In this document: positions 49,501-62,694 of the stretch, piece by piece | How positions within the stretch are numbered: position 1 is the first letter of the stretch | Layout of the letters: the number at the start of each line of letters is the position of its first letter | Assembly: GCA_030562195.1 (NCBI GenBank) | Contig: CM060200.1 | Coordinates: 7,936,001 to 8,000,000 of the forward strand | Direction of reading: 5' to 3' | DNA from: Nipponacmea schrenckii | Lineage: Eukaryota; Mollusca; Gastropoda; Lottiidae | DNA: 64,000 nt | Translations under genes and position numbers: made by a program | Notes under the pieces: generated by a model | What the model was told of the DNA's origin: nothing | Seen by the model: only the letters and a program-made list of their open reading frames with translations | The model's database searches: none

Positions 49501-50347
49501 AGGTAATTTAATTTACAATTATCAATTATTGACTTGGTTATGAAAACACTTGCTCACAGCAGAGGTAAAAACCATGGTTTGCCATTTTGAATAATAGGAA
49601 TGCATGAAAAATTGAAAAATTCGATCAAAATAAGCATATTACATTCTTTTTCTATAGAGTCTTAGATAAATCTGGGCACACATGGATTTATTTGAAGGCT
49701 TAATTTTGGATGATAAGCTCTGAACACTATTACTGATTGGTTAAGTAAAAAATTAGAAATAATTGGTGAAACGTATGAATGAACTGAATAGTATGGTATT
49801 AATTTTTTTTTAAAAGGGAACGTCATAAACACAGGTCTAGAAGTCGTGACAAGGAACGCCGAGAGAAGCGTCACAGATCACCAGGTATGTTTGACAATGG
49901 AAATGTATAAATTTGTATGTTAGAAATTAGCAATCTTAACACTTTAAAAATATTTTAGGAAAAAAATGAGATCATAATAGTTCATTAGTTTTCCTTTTCA
50001 AAGGCAACAATATGATCTTTTTTGAAAAAGAAAGGCATGTGTTTGCTTGAAAATTGTGGTTTTAAGTATGGTTACAGGATTAGGTACTTAAAAAGTTCTG
50101 TCAAATTTCAGGCAGAAAACATAGAGATGACGAAGACAGGCATCGGAAAAGTAAAAAGAGTAAAAGGGATAGACATCATCGTGATGAGAATAGATCTCAC
50201 AAAGACAGAGGAGACAGAAGTCGTGACAAACACGATAAGGACAGAAAACGTGATCGTGATAATCACCATTCAAGTGGTGGTAAATCACAAGAAATACAGG
50301 AAGCTAATGAAGTGAGAGCCAAACTAGGACTTGCACCTTTAAAGTAA
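46566..50347 (+). CDS. PRPF38A: pre-mRNA-splicing factor 38A (PRPF38A), 8 exons
   Basis: Exons: 46566-46695, 47362-47521, 47749-47870, 48350-48435, 48542-48634, 49378-49502, 49817-49884, 50112-50347; the sum is 1020 bp, 339 aa (human 312). A spliceosome B-complex protein needed for activation with MFAP1 and SNU23. The first exon reads MANRTVKDAHSIKGTNPQYL, diagnostic for PRPF38A. The PRP38 domain spans roughly residues 1-180, with ECRYWKEECFALT, ELKYLGGVFGGNVKPTDF, KYVRALGAIYMRLTG, LEPLYLDYRKLK and MDEFIDELL. An acidic stretch follows (EEDLDEMDTSEDE), then a basic RS/RD/H-rich tail and the end VRAKLGLAPLK. A MITE lies in intron 5, starting 16 bp after the donor. It is divergent to ORC1 and convergent with the DED gene. 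Confidence 0.95.
48650..49071. mobile_element. MITE family M1, copy 4 (PRPF38A intron 5), full length
   Basis: Terminal inverted repeats AAAGGGATAATAGGCGTTAG and TCTAACGCCTATTATCCCTTT; 422 bp, longer than copy 1. The flanks are ttt on the left and aaaaaa on the right, so a target duplication cannot be fixed. It begins 16 bp after the exon-5 donor. Confidence 0.88.
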
Positions 50348-52058
50348 TTTGGAAATAGTGAAATATTTTGTAACATCAAAAACATTATTATCTGTTGCAG
50401 ACAATAGTCCCTAGAGTGGAATGTTTTTAAGAATAATCAGTAAATGTTTTCATTAAGAACTAGGAGTACCAAATATTTGACATTTTCAGAAATCATTATG
50501 TAAATGCACATATTTTAAATAAAATAATGTAGATTAATGTTGTACTATGAAGTTTTCCAGGGTTATGTATACATAATACTTTAACACTTAAAGTTGAAAG
50601 GATTACTTTTCTGAATACATAAAATATGACATTTTCCAAGCAGTATCTTTTCCGTGGATGTGTTTGCCATTCCAGTGTAGTAGAGCCTTTAAACAATGCA
50701 CATATAGAATAAGAAAATTTGAGTTTCTTTTGTATGAGAAATCGCTTTCATATAAGATAATGATTTTAATTTGAATAATAGTTGCTCTCTTTAATAATGT
50801 CACACAACGGTTAGCAAGCCAGATAAGGTACTTTGATTTAACATAGTGTTCAATATTTAACACAATAAATTTAACAGACAATTTTATTAAACAAAACATT
50901 TCATTGAACAATTCATTGAACAATGACAGTCAATTTAAATCCAACACAACCTAAAAGAAAGATTTCTACAAATCAAGGATAGAAATCTGGCATGAAATAA
51001 AAAAAAAAACAGAAACTTTATTTTTGATAAGACTAGAATTAATAATACCAGTATGCTGTATCTAGTGAGTAGAAACTAAACTAGAGATATATTTCAAAAT
51101 ATATGTGACAAATTTTATTCCTGATGCAATTCTTCAATGCAGAATAATGCCATTGTTGTATTTGTCATTCTTATCAAGAAGATAACTAGATAGGAAAACA
51201 AATTCTAACAAAATTTCATGAAATTTATAAGAACAGAACTGAAAAATTGTCACCATATTCAATGGTTGTAAACAGAAAAGTAAACTGATACTAAGGCTTA
51301 AAACAGTTATCTCCAAATAACTTTGAAGTAAGAATTATTTTCACACAAAAAATAAGGCTTTAAGGCATGTTTTTTTTAAGGAACTTGACGTAGTGAAAGA
51401 TAGGAAGATAAAAAAAATATAAAAATATATCTTAAAGAAATCAGAGTTTTATCAATGTTCATTCATGAACTTTCAAATAATTTGTGAAACTTATCTAAAA
51501 TTTAATAGAGTTTAGAAAATATAAAATACAAGCAAAGTTCTTGAATATTTCTAATAAATAATACAAAATTATTTAATAAGTGTGTTATTAAATACCAATA
51601 AGTTACTTCTAAATAGTAAGTAATAATACTTGACAAGCTTAGCTTACTATTTTTCCAAACCAATTACAATTACGTGATTCAATCCACAAATATTTACATC
51701 TATGCAAAAGAGCATAGTTATATGAAAACTGGCATGCAAACAATTCCGTACATCACAACAAATAATTTTCTATTTACATGTTCTTACTGGATAATGTTGA
51801 TTATTACAATACAAAATGAGGTGCATGTGTTCTGATAAAAAACACTGCAGTTACAATAACTTGTCATTAAATGATTTTACGTCTTGAAGCTCATAAACAA
51901 GGTTTAACGTTTTCAACGCCAAAATTCACTTCACATTAGGAACAAAAATCCAGAATATGGTTGAAATGTATCCACTATACATGATTTTAGGGAACTGGCA
52001 TGCACCCTTCATTTAAATTCACCAATTTTTAAAGAATAATCTTTTAAACAATGGAAGA
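50348..52058. other. convergent intergenic region PRPF38A/DED gene
   Basis: 3' untranslated regions. A plus-strand AATAAA lies near 50519 for PRPF38A. It is AT-rich, and the short open frames have no support. Confidence 0.55.
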
Positions 52059-52553
52059 CTAACAGTCAAAATCTAATTCTCGCTCTCGCTTTTCTTCATC
52101 AGTGAGACTTCTCATGCTCACGCAGCTTTTTTGTGAATCAATCATCTCATCATCATCCAATTCATTTTCATAATCTAATTTATAGTCACTTTCAAGTTCT
52201 TGCTGGATGGCAGGGAGATCATTCTCTAGTTGTTTATTCTGTACAGGGTGTAAACATTGAGTGTCCAAAAACTCCAGTTCTTGTGCAAACTCATCAATTC
52301 GTGCTTTTAAATCTTTACGTTCTATTCGGTATAACAGATCTGACAGGAGCTTAACATTCTTTGGTGAGAGGACAGGACCTGTCAAGAAGGATATTAGTTG
52401 TGAAAAGTTAGACATTTTCTCCATTTCCTTTCGCTTTATTAGCTTTCGGGTGTACACACCCATTAGAAGTATGTGAAATTCACTGGGTTCAATTTGCACA
52501 GCCAATTCCATCATCAAATTACTGTATTTTTCATTTTTTAACTTTTCCACCAT
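52059..52553 (-). CDS. small death-effector-domain protein, PEA15/FADD-DED-like
   Basis: 164 aa in one coding exon. The ATG (52553) has an ideal ACCATGG context and lies 4 bases after a strong splice acceptor (52558-52560, preceded by a pyrimidine run), so an upstream non-coding exon is expected. Residues 10-85 look like a death effector domain: six-helix hydrophobic pattern with LMMELAVQIEPSEFHILLMG, FSQLISFLTGPVLSPKNVKL and LSDLLYRIERKDL, the last holding the RxDL motif typical of DEDs. The C-terminal half is acidic and charged (YENELDDDEMID) and lacks a death, caspase or second DED domain. This layout resembles PEA15, an ERK and DED-complex regulator, rather than FADD or caspase-8. Function beyond DED-mediated binding cannot be read. 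It is divergent to SASS6 and convergent with PRPF38A. Confidence 0.72.
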   Translation of the reverse strand: MVEKLKNEKYSNLMMELAVQIEPSEFHILLMGVYTRKLIKRKEMEKMSNFSQLISFLTGPVLSPKNVKLLSDLLYRIERKDLKARIDEFAQELEFLDTQCLHPVQNKQLENDLPAIQQELESDYKLDYENELDDDEMIDSQKSCVSMRSLTDEEKRERELDFDC

Positions 52554-54528
52554 GGTACTGGAAAAAAGTATAATATATAACATGTAAATTAAATTTTTCT
52601 CCTTTTTCTCATCAATCTTGAAGATTAGTAATTTTACTTCGAGCCAGTACCAGTATTATAAATCTAGTCAACTCAGAGCCGATGCAGTTAAACCAAGACA
52701 GTGGAGACAGTTAAACCAAGACTTTTAACTGAAACAGAGACATTTAACCAAGAGACAACCATGGTTAACTCAGAGTTAATGTCAAGTTGACCCGAAGCCA
52801 ATTTATTGAAATTAGGATGATATCTTAATAACTTATTTTATTTTACTTGTTGTATTACAAATTTGGGATGGTTTCGTTTTATTGGAACATCCTTAAGGTC
52901 AATTTTTCCGTAAGTAAGCAAACCAAGATCAGTGGTAATTTGTTATACTTATTACAAATTTGTGATGGTTTCGATGTCCCCATCACACTAAATAATAACA
53001 TTATTTACTAAGATCTACAACTTTGCATCAACAATATTACAGCAATAACAGTATTGTTATTAGATAAATAAGAACACTATTATGGATATACTACTCCTTC
53101 CTTTAATTTAAGCAAGTTTCAATTCACATAAAAGAATCTTTATCAAGCATACATTATTGTTGTTTACTGCTAGTGTGAATAGGCCTATGCTATATTTTAG
53201 TCATAGACATTGTGGCATAGTGAGATTTGTCAAACGCTGATAGACTATTCCATGAAAAAGGGAAAATATTTACCTGTATTTCTGTAAACATTTATTTCCA
53301 ATGGATAGATCGACGAAATAGAAGAATAATATTTTAGGTTTCTACTGTTGACTCAAAACTCCCGTGCTTTTTTACTCGATTAGCAAGACACAGACAGATC
53401 AGAGATATGTCCAGAAGACCGAGATCATTCGGATTCCATTGCCTTTTACACTTTATCGAACTGCCTCATTTTGGCGAAGTTGTTGTCGAATCAATGCAGT
53501 GATTTGATTTATGACTTATATTATCTTCTACTTCTGTTAAGATAATCCTCTTACTGATATTTTTAAATTATTATGCATGTCAAAATTTAAAGTTCAATTC
53601 GTTTCCTTTTCTAATAAGAGTTTATTTTGTACGTTTCCAGCGGGTCTTATAAATACAAACATGTCTAAACAAATAAAAGCGGAAAATGTCAAAGTGATTA
53701 TGTTGATATAACGAATCCTTTTCTGTAGGTACATTCGATTTTCTGTTCTGGTAATTGAAATGTAAAATAGTAATAAAATCAGTGTTACCTATACTGCTTA
53801 GTGTTAATGTGAATCACACTCAGAATGTTGTTAGAGTTAGGCTACTTTTAACTTTTTAGTTTTAGAAACCTACACTCTACATTGATTAGTGATTAGACAT
53901 AGGCCTACTTACACAGAAAATCTGCACAGTATCATTTCTCTGCTACCCCAGTTACAGTGACCTCATTCTGTCATATTTCACAACTGTTAACTAAATGATT
54001 TCATTTGTGGTGCTTTCTTAAATTTTAAATTTGAAGTGGATCCATACTGGAAAACATGTAATATGTATGTTACGCAAGATATCTCTGGCGTGGCATAAGT
54101 TACTTACGCCAAATTTCTATTGTCGCTGGCGTAATATTTTTTATAAGTCTGAAAATTTGGAGTAAATCTCTGGTGATAAAATCTCAATCGGCGGGCATTT
54201 ATAAATCTCTGGCGGATGAAATACAAACTTATCCAGTATGGAAGTGGATGTTTCAATTCTCATAAGTACAAAGTCAAACTCAGTTAGCCTAGACTACTAA
54301 ATACTAAAGTTCAAGGATCTAGTACTTTATTTTATGAAACTCTGAAGATGGGAAATAATACAAATCAATCATCATGGTAGATGACATAGCTTCCTGGACA
54401 GAAATGATAAATAGTTTTAACTTAAATTTATTGTTTGTAATCTTTTATTTCAGAATGCTGATATATGTACATTAAACTTTAACAAAATTCATGAAATTTA
54501 TTTGAAAACAATTTGAAATTTTGTTTTG
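52554..54528. promoter_or_regulatory. divergent 5' region of the DED gene and SASS6
   Basis: Contains the expected 5' intron and non-coding exon of the DED gene. A good minus-strand donor (AATACAG followed by GTAAAT) lies near 53270. A short patch with 'tctctggcg' and 'ggcgtaa' repeats is at 54080-54225. No other coding exon is seen. Confidence 0.4.
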
Positions 54529-57500
54529 ATGATGGCTGAGGAATTATTTACCAAAAAACTTCCTATTATATTTAAATATGGAGATACGGAAGATCGGTAT
54601 GTAACCTTTCTCTACCAATAGACCTTATTTATGCTTACTTGACAATGTTATTATGAAGGAAAAGCCTGTGTGACGTCGCTGAACATCTAATCAACAGTCT
54701 TAAACTGTCATTTCTGAGAAATGTATGAAGGAAAACTTTATCTGAAAGTATGGTTAAATAGCTTAATCAACTCTTACTTTATTGATGTACAAATTATGAA
54801 TATGTTTTGAGACTGGAGAAGGAGGCATTACATATGCAGTTCAATGTAAAAGAACACATCGATAGATCACATGGATGTTCTTAGAAATAGTTATGACTCT
54901 ACCAAATTCTTCTTTTTTATTTGCTTTTCTGTACTTTATTTGAAGTAACTGATTTTTTCAGACGTGCCAAAATTGATGTTAGAATGGAAACACAAATGAG
55001 TGCAGCCACATTGTCCAGAAAGGTAAGAACAATAGTCCTTTTAAATTGGTTATTTAAATTTGATTCTCCCGTTTGACACTTCTGAATTTCAGTCGTCTAG
55101 TTATGAATGAAAAGTCAGATTCATCAAATATTAAAGCAACAAAGTAAATTGCTTCACTTGTTCAATTTGAAGCAGTTTGAAACATTTGTTTGAATATTAT
55201 TCACACCCTGACATATGAACTCATATCAGTTTCGACTCTCATACTGAAAAGGAAAGTTCCATTAGTCCAAACTCTTTCAGTGCATTCCTCTAATTCTTCT
55301 CCGGATTTTTAGGAGTTGTTTGTCACTTTAACTGATGAAAAAGATTTATTTTTCCTGTACACATTGAGATTGAATGAAGAATGCTTTCAAAGGTAACTTT
55401 GGTATTTTAATATTCTTTAATGTTAAAACCTTAAATACCCAGAAATATGAGGATTTAAACTGTATTATAAAAGGATTAAAAAATACACATTCAGGAAAAT
55501 CCCATGAAAGTTAATGCTAAGAGCTTGGTCATGACCGACGCATAGGGCCAAATCAACAACCCTGCTAAGAGGTTTGGCCAAAGACCCTAGACAGGATTCT
55601 TGATTGTTATCTTTGTAAAAATAATTGGTTCTTTATTCTTAATTGTCTTGTCTGTGGTTTACATATTGGACTTAATAGTCAGTTATCATGCTATCTACTT
55701 CCAGTTTAAAGATGCAGCAAGGTTTATTGGTAGATTTTGGTTCATTTCCTCAGAAATTTATAGATTTATTAGATATGTGTTTAAAAGAAGAACATAAAGA
55801 TGTGCCAAAGTAAGTCATGTGTGTTCTAGTTATTTTAAGGGGCAAATTCACCAATCATTTGGCCAATTATGTCTAAGTCTCAAAAACAGGAAAGCTGGTA
55901 AGTTATAGTGTTCTAAGCTCACCATCAAATTTTGAGCCTTTATATCCATGTGTTCTTTTTTTTGTGTTTGAAAGTTAAAATGACAACTTGTCATTTCTTG
56001 AGATTCAGTGAAGTATTGCATATACATAATAGGCCTATGGATAGAAGTAGCAAGTAAAATTCTTAGATTTTCAAGTATGCCTGGTTCCATCAATTCCACT
56101 TCAACTTAGTGTTTAATGACTCATTGCCACATATGCTTGTATCACATAAGGCCTCTATGATAAGTGACGTCATCAACACTTAGTTTTAGTAGAATTGCAA
56201 GAACCACAAACGTCTGATTGAAAATTAGAATGGGGCAAATTAACAGTCCCTTTCCCAAGCTGTATGTTTATAGAAACTAATGTATTTCAATTATATTTGT
56301 AGATTTGTACTTCATTTTGTTAGTCAGAAGTCTTCTCTACCTGGTGAAAGATGTGTTGGTGTTCTAAATGTTATAGAAACTAATCCCTTCAAACATTTAA
56401 CACATTTATCATTAAAGTTTATCCCTGGGTCAGATTCAGATGTCAAATCTTATCTTGCTGATTGTTTAAAACAACTAAAGGTAAGATTCTTCTTTTTACT
56501 TTTGGTACATATCCAAATGTCACAGCATTTTTAGATACTTATTATACGTTCTACATGATACTTGACAAAACTTGATATGATTGTTTGTAATCAACCAAGA
56601 TAGAACCCTATAAAAAAGCTGGGCATATGTTTACCTATATAGGTATTCTATCTTTTTGGTATTCTTATGTATTGCTTGTGTTCATCGGCCCAATTTGGTG
56701 CAGAATAAAAGAAACTTAAACTCCATTTCATTTCAGTGCTTGTTTTGAATAAATAGATCTATTGCTGTATTTTTCAGGAAACTAACTGTACTTTACATCA
56801 CAGATTGGAACATACAAATACCACTTTATCTAGTCAGTTACGCAATACACAAGAGGTAAGTCATTATAAAGTCATCTAGGATAACATGTTATAATATGTA
56901 TGTGTAAGATATTGTATTTTATCAACTTAACACTCTTCAGGCCTCAATTGAATCTGGAAAAATCTATCATTATAAATAACGTGCACCCTTTTCTGAGAAA
57001 AAAAAATCAAAAAGCAACAACTTGGCATTAAGTGTGTACCATCGCATCTCAAAATGATCTTAGGGCTAGGATGTCCTAGGGTCTTAACATCTAACACTGT
57101 TTGAAGGATGTCCTAGGGTCTCAACAACTTACACACTTTCTAGGATATCCCAGCACCAAAATTAATTGCATTCGAGAATACATGGACTGGTTCAGTAAAA
57201 TTTGTGTTTTCCCATCTTTCAGCAATTAGCTAAAAAAACACAGGAATTTGACAGTTTAAAAGCAGAATGGTCATCTAGTATGAGTAATGTATCATCTCAA
57301 CATAAAGAGGATTTGGCAGTAGAGAAAGAAAGAGTTGTTCAATTACAATCTAATTATCAACAGAAATATGAACGTGATAGAAAGGAGTTAGAAACAGCTC
57401 ATACTAAAATAGTAAAACAATTAGAAAGTAGACTTTATGAAGTAGAAAATACAAACAAGGTATAGTACAACTTAGGGTATATGAACTGATTTAAGAGTCT

Positions 57501-60500
57501 CATAATCAAAACCTGGTTGCTTATTGTGTGGGCACATTAACAGTCTTGGTCATTAATATTTGTTGCCGATTCAGACAACATTATCTCCTTGCTGACTGGA
57601 TTTTTAATTTCATACCAGTTTGATATTTGTTGCCAATCGTTTTATAGTCTGCAAGATAGAGTGTCATCATCCAATCAAATTCATTTTCTTGTGTACCCAC
57701 AGCCATTCAGAGAACCCCTAGACAATACTTGTTTAAAAGGTGATCAAGACCATTGTATAAGTAATTATAAGTTTTATCATGTTTTTTCTGCTTACTACAA
57801 GGATTTGAAACAGATTCTATTTATAGACAATTGGGGGGGACTGAGGGAAACATTTTTACTGTCATTTTTCAGTATTGGTGTCATTCAAATCACTTCGTTT
57901 TTCTCATGATCATCCGGAAATACACTGTTGGTGAAAGTTATCTTAAAATCGGCATTTGTAACTTGGACAAAAATATTAAATTACTGTAGATGTTTGATGA
58001 TCGAATTTGTTTTGTTATTGTGATGTGATGTATGACAATAAGTTCAGAAAGTTTAAGTTCCAATTATGATGAATATTAGCAAAGATTCATGGCATTGAAA
58101 TACATTTTACAGTTGGATACTAGTTGAATCAACAAAACATTGTTTAAAAAATGTCCAGTTGGGAAAAAAATAAATCAACAGCCCTAGTTTGTATACCTGC
58201 ACCATTAGACACATGGACATGTAATGTGCTAATGCCTCTATCTCTGCAAAATTTTCCCATTGACCACTACACAATATTGACCCAAACACAATGATAAAAA
58301 CTTCATTACATTATATTTCTTTGTAGGATTTATTAGATAAGAAATATAAATCGGAATCGTTTATTAGAGAATTGAAAGGTAAATTAGCAGGGTTAGAAGA
58401 AGATCATATTCGTGCTAAGCAAGACATACAAGCATTACGTAAACAAAACACATCACTAGACAGTGAACACCATGAACAAGACAAGCTGATTAATCAACTA
58501 CGAACACGAATAGCTGTCTGTGAACAGGAATTGAAAGATAAAGAGCAAGTTATATCTAAATCATCCGATTTATTAGATTCTGAACAAGAAAAACAGGCAA
58601 GTTTGTTAGTTCGTAGTAACCATTGTTTAGAGGTATTGATGTGATAGTTAAAATACATAATTTTTGTAGGAATTTAATTAGAAAATTTTGAATAAGTAAA
58701 ATTGAATTTTGAATTCTGTAGTAAGAAAAAAAATATCAATGGAGATGAAAATAGAGCGAACCACATCCTAGACTGCTCAATGATTTCTTGATTCAGTAGG
58801 CCACCGAGTCTGTCCATGTCTAGGCCACTGTAATAAATTGAGTTATGTTTGAAGTCAATAATCAATTAAAATATTTTGAAATATTTCTAGATGTGAAATG
58901 AAATTCATGTCCAAATTTTGATTCCATGGGTTATTTTGAGTCATAGAAGTGAAATAATAGGAATATTCATATACTTTTTGATTGGTTGTTGGGTTTATTG
59001 TGAGTATTTAAGGGAAAACTTTTTGGACAAAATGAAATGCAAGACCTTATGATGGTAGAAAATGCAACCTTGACATGTAAATTTTAACCAACTCTATTCA
59101 TAATGTTTTTGAATATTTTAGAAAAAAATAGATGAAGACTTAGAAAGAAAATCAAAAGATGTAACAAAATTAGAGAATAAAGTGAAAGCTATGGCAGAAG
59201 AATTGAAAAAAGGCAATGAAATTATTAAAAAACTTCAAAGTGAAATCAAAAATTATCATGCAAAGGTATTATTAGATTACTCTTTCTTTTCTAGTGTTAG
59301 TAGCATTTTTTGTCTACACTCTCATCTTACAGGTATTTTTCTTCGTCATTCTTATGATATTCATTTTAACCAATCAGAGTGTATTGTGGGATTTGTTTGT
59401 TGCTAAGTATGATGTATTGTGGTATAGCCTAGTTTTGGTTATGCTATCCCACAAATCAACATTATCGCATGGTCAGAACAAGCTATGAGATATTTAAGAT
59501 TCATATACTGTAAGGCTAGAAATTAATGCCTCAACAAATTAATGCGACATGGGGTATAGAGACGAAAATGCAATTACATATTAATGCGATCAGCGATAGG
59601 TGTCGCATTTTTTTGATATATTAAAAAAGAATGGCTTCCCGGAAGTAGGACAGCTGGTGCTTTTTTGAAAGGGACATAACTCCATACAATTCACTTGGAA
59701 ATATGTATTTAAAAATTAATGCGATCGCGGATAGGTCCCATTTAACACATTAATATCTATCTCGCAATAATTTGTAGCCTTACAGTATTGAGTTATTTTG
59801 AATAAAGAACTTTATATTTTGTTGTGTATTTCTGAAGGTAAAATTACGGAGCCAGATAGCCACTGAACAAGAAAAACTATTAGGTGAAAAAGACCAAGAA
59901 CTTGAAAAATTACGCCAAGATTTAGCTGGTACAAAAGATACTCTGAAAACTAAACAAGATGAGGTAATGCACCTCATTTGACAATATATTTGATATTTTT
60001 CTCATGACCTGTACACATGTATGATATTATAATTTGATTAGAAAGAGCATAAGTGTTTCATAAGGTAACATGAATCAAAAGGTAAAATTCTCTATTTATG
60101 AATCAGGGTTTTGTAAATTTTTGTTTTTCTCTTTTGTTGAGAAATTAATCAAATTTTCTATTTTATAATTAATTAATGTGGCATGAAAATAATAAGTTCA
60201 CCTACAAAAGTAATAAAGCTGTGTTCTGTGCTCTTGAGATATTGTGTCAAGAAATGCTGTATTTTATAGAATGAAAAATTAAACAGTAACTTAGAAAATA
60301 CAACTCAGAAATTAGAAGAAAGCAGACAATTACTGAAAACTAATGAAAATGGTGAGTTTTTTTACCTGCTAATTTGCATTTTTCAAAAAAAGACTTTCAT
60401 CTTGGAGTAATATTTCAGAGTACATAACATTACTGAAATTGACTGGATATATAAACTCTTTATTTAATCAATCATACCATAATCTAAGAAACAGAAATTG

Positions 60501-62694
60501 ATGTTGGCAAAGCTTATAAGTAATAGGGTTCATATCATAGAAAAGACATATATAGAAATAGAAAGTAAAATTCCTAGTTTGAACAAATTCTTCGGTTTTT
60601 ATGCAGTTCTAGTATTTCTGAAAACTTTTTATATCAACCTGCGAACCATGGCTTTTAGATCTTAATTAGAATACACATACACTATAGAATGGTATATAGA
60701 TTCTGAAATAATGATTGTATGTGACAATATATATGAAAGTGATATATATGATATTTTTCAGTTATCCAATGGTTAAATAAACAAATTAATGAACAGCAAA
60801 TAACTCATAATAGAGTAGGAACATTTGAAATGCCGTCAGCTGTCACTAATAACAGACATAATGTAGGCAATATAGTGGTAAGTATTTTTACTTTCGTTCA
60901 CGATGACATCAGACTCATTAAAAATTGACTTTTTTTATTTGTAGTTATTTTACCTAGCCGCAACAGTTAAGATTTAACATCTTCCAAAAAACGTTGGACA
61001 CATTTCTCTTCACAAAACAGCATCATTTGATACGACAGAAATCTAATCAGTCTTCATGTTTCTGTACAATCATGAATATAGGAAATTTCATCACATTTAA
61101 TTTTTCTAGCACAATTACAGTACATCCAGTTATGGTTCAAGTCTACAACATGGTGATGGTCATTTACATAATAGCAATGTTATCATACCTAGAATGTTAC
61201 CAAATCAACATAGACAACCACAGGTAAATATATACCTTGATAATAACATAACTAACAGTAATGTTACCAGTGGTTACTGGTTACTTTTCAACCATACTAA
61301 ACTGTATTATATGGATTCTTGGAGTTGTATATTTAATAATAGAGCATGTTCTGTACAGCAATTTGTATGCAATTTTTTCTCTGGTCTTAGAGGTCATCAC
61401 CAGGATTTGCAGGAATTTATATGAACAAATTAGAAGATATACTTGAGTGATTCATGTCACTTGTTATACTGTTATATGCCAGGGCTGTTGATTTATTTTT
61501 TTCCTAATAAACTTTTGTTGATGTCAAAACTACGCTACACTAAGTACTATTCAACTAGTATCCAACTGTAAAATGTATTTTAATTCCATGAATGTTTAGT
61601 TATATTCATCATATTTGGAACTTAAACTTTCTGAACATACTGTCATACATCACATCACAATAACAAAACATTCTGACCATCAAACATCTACAGTAATTTA
61701 ATATTTTTGTCCAAGTTACTAATGCCCACAAGGACTTTACCACAAAAGTAGTATACAGCTTAACCAGGGAGTCCTTTACTAAAGGAGTCGAACATTATGC
61801 ACATAAGTAGGATATTTTCATTGAAATATATTGTTCTCAAGTTCTCGTTTGTTTCTGTTACACTTAGGTTCATTATATGGCTGGAGGTGGAGGGGCCGGA
61901 ATAAGAAAGAGTGCTATACCCACATCATTATCTAATATTAGACAAGCCCCACCCCCACCAATACCAGAAGAAATTAGACCAAATCATTCTCAAAATTCAC
62001 CAGCTTCCTTGCATTCTAATGATAAAGAAAAGTAAGTTATGAAATATAATATAACATTAGTATTTCATTTCTTTTTTGTCTGAGATTTAGACAAGCTTTT
62101 GATGTTTCATAACATTGAAGTTGATATGTTCTATTGGTTTTTCCATGAATCACTATTTATGAATGACATTTCTTCAGATTTGTTTAACATAGGACTGTTG
62201 TCAAACATGGAAAAACTAATTCATTGAAGAGCAGTTAAATAATTCAAAAAGTTTTAGATTTAGAGTGTAGAAAAAAAATATGACAAATTTCCTTGTTTGT
62301 GATAAAGATACGCCTCTGATATTTGATCCTTTTATACATTTGAAATAATTTTGCATTTAGTTAAAACTATCAGATACATTCTTGGAAACAAGATTTTGGT
62401 GTCATATTTTCATTAATTTGGGCCAAATTTTTTAAAGAAAGCCCTTTAAATGAAACTTTTGTTTGTTTTAGCAATCCACCAATAGATTTGAAATATCTAC
62501 AGAAAAGAGATGATGCTATTCCAGTGCGTGGTTTATTGAATCACAGTCATTCACCACCCCCGATTGGTTCACCTGTAAATACACTGCCAATATCAACTAC
62601 TGCTAGTACCCGTATACCACAACAATTAGTCATACCTAAAACATCCACACCACCATTAGCTTCAGCTTATTTTGGGCAAATAAAACCTTCTTGA
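54529..62694 (+). CDS. SASS6: spindle assembly abnormal protein 6 homolog (SASS6), 15 exons
   Basis: Exons: 54529-54596, 54962-55022, 55313-55392, 55705-55809, 56303-56480, 56778-56855, 57223-57459, 58327-58596, 59122-59265, 59838-59963, 60270-60351, 60762-60877, 61110-61223, 61868-62031, 62472-62694; 681 aa (human 657). It self-assembles into the nine-fold cartwheel that templates centrioles. The N-terminal head domain (about 1-165) shows [39 protein letters not shown] and [18 protein letters not shown]134 corresponds to human F131, the head-head contact. A long coiled coil follows (about 165-490, exons 6-12, e.g. [17 protein letters not shown] and IQWLNKQI). The disordered tail has the conserved [14 protein letters not shown] and ends [10 protein letters not shown]. 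Two ATGs are in tandem at the start. Exon 8 uses a GC donor (CAG|GCAAGT), chosen because alignment to the human coil fits better than the alternative GT 36 bases on. Exon 13 is the least certain. Confidence 0.94.
55535..55615 (-). repeat. dispersed repeat family R1, partial inverted copy 3
   Basis: Read on the minus strand it gives 'aaagataacaatcaagaatcc' and 'ctagggtctttggccaaacc', matching the start of R1 copies at 24015 and 36317. In SASS6 intron 3. Confidence 0.5.
57940..58195 (-). repeat. dispersed repeat family R2, copy in SASS6 intron 7
   Basis: 'taacttggacaaaaatatta', 'ctgtagatgtttgatg', 'gtgatgtgatgtatgac', 'cagttggatactagttgaat' and 'aaataaatcaacagccct' occur here and, as reverse complements, at 61475-61730 in the same gene. 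Confidence 0.82.
59508..59785. mobile_element. Tc1/mariner-like MITE, 278 bp, TA target site
   Basis: Ends CTGTAAGGCTAGAAATTA and, inverted, CTGTAAGGCTACAAATTA, flanked by TA on both sides. The interior contains repeated 'attaatgcgatc.gcgatagg' words. In SASS6 intron 9. Confidence 0.8.
61475..61730 (+). repeat. dispersed repeat family R2, inverted partner copy (SASS6 intron 13)
   Basis: Reverse complement of 57940-58195 over about 250 bases with scattered differences. The pair could fold in the SASS6 pre-mRNA. Confidence 0.82.

Noticed and set aside
50022..50315. 97-codon frame overlapping PRPF38A exon 8
   Set aside because: It is the wrong frame of the exon encoding the basic RD/H-rich tail; the correct frame keeps the splice phase and ends LGLAPLK.
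57589..57909. 106-codon frame in SASS6 intron 7
   Set aside because: No acceptor or donor in a compatible phase, no homology to the SASS6 coil, AT-driven composition.
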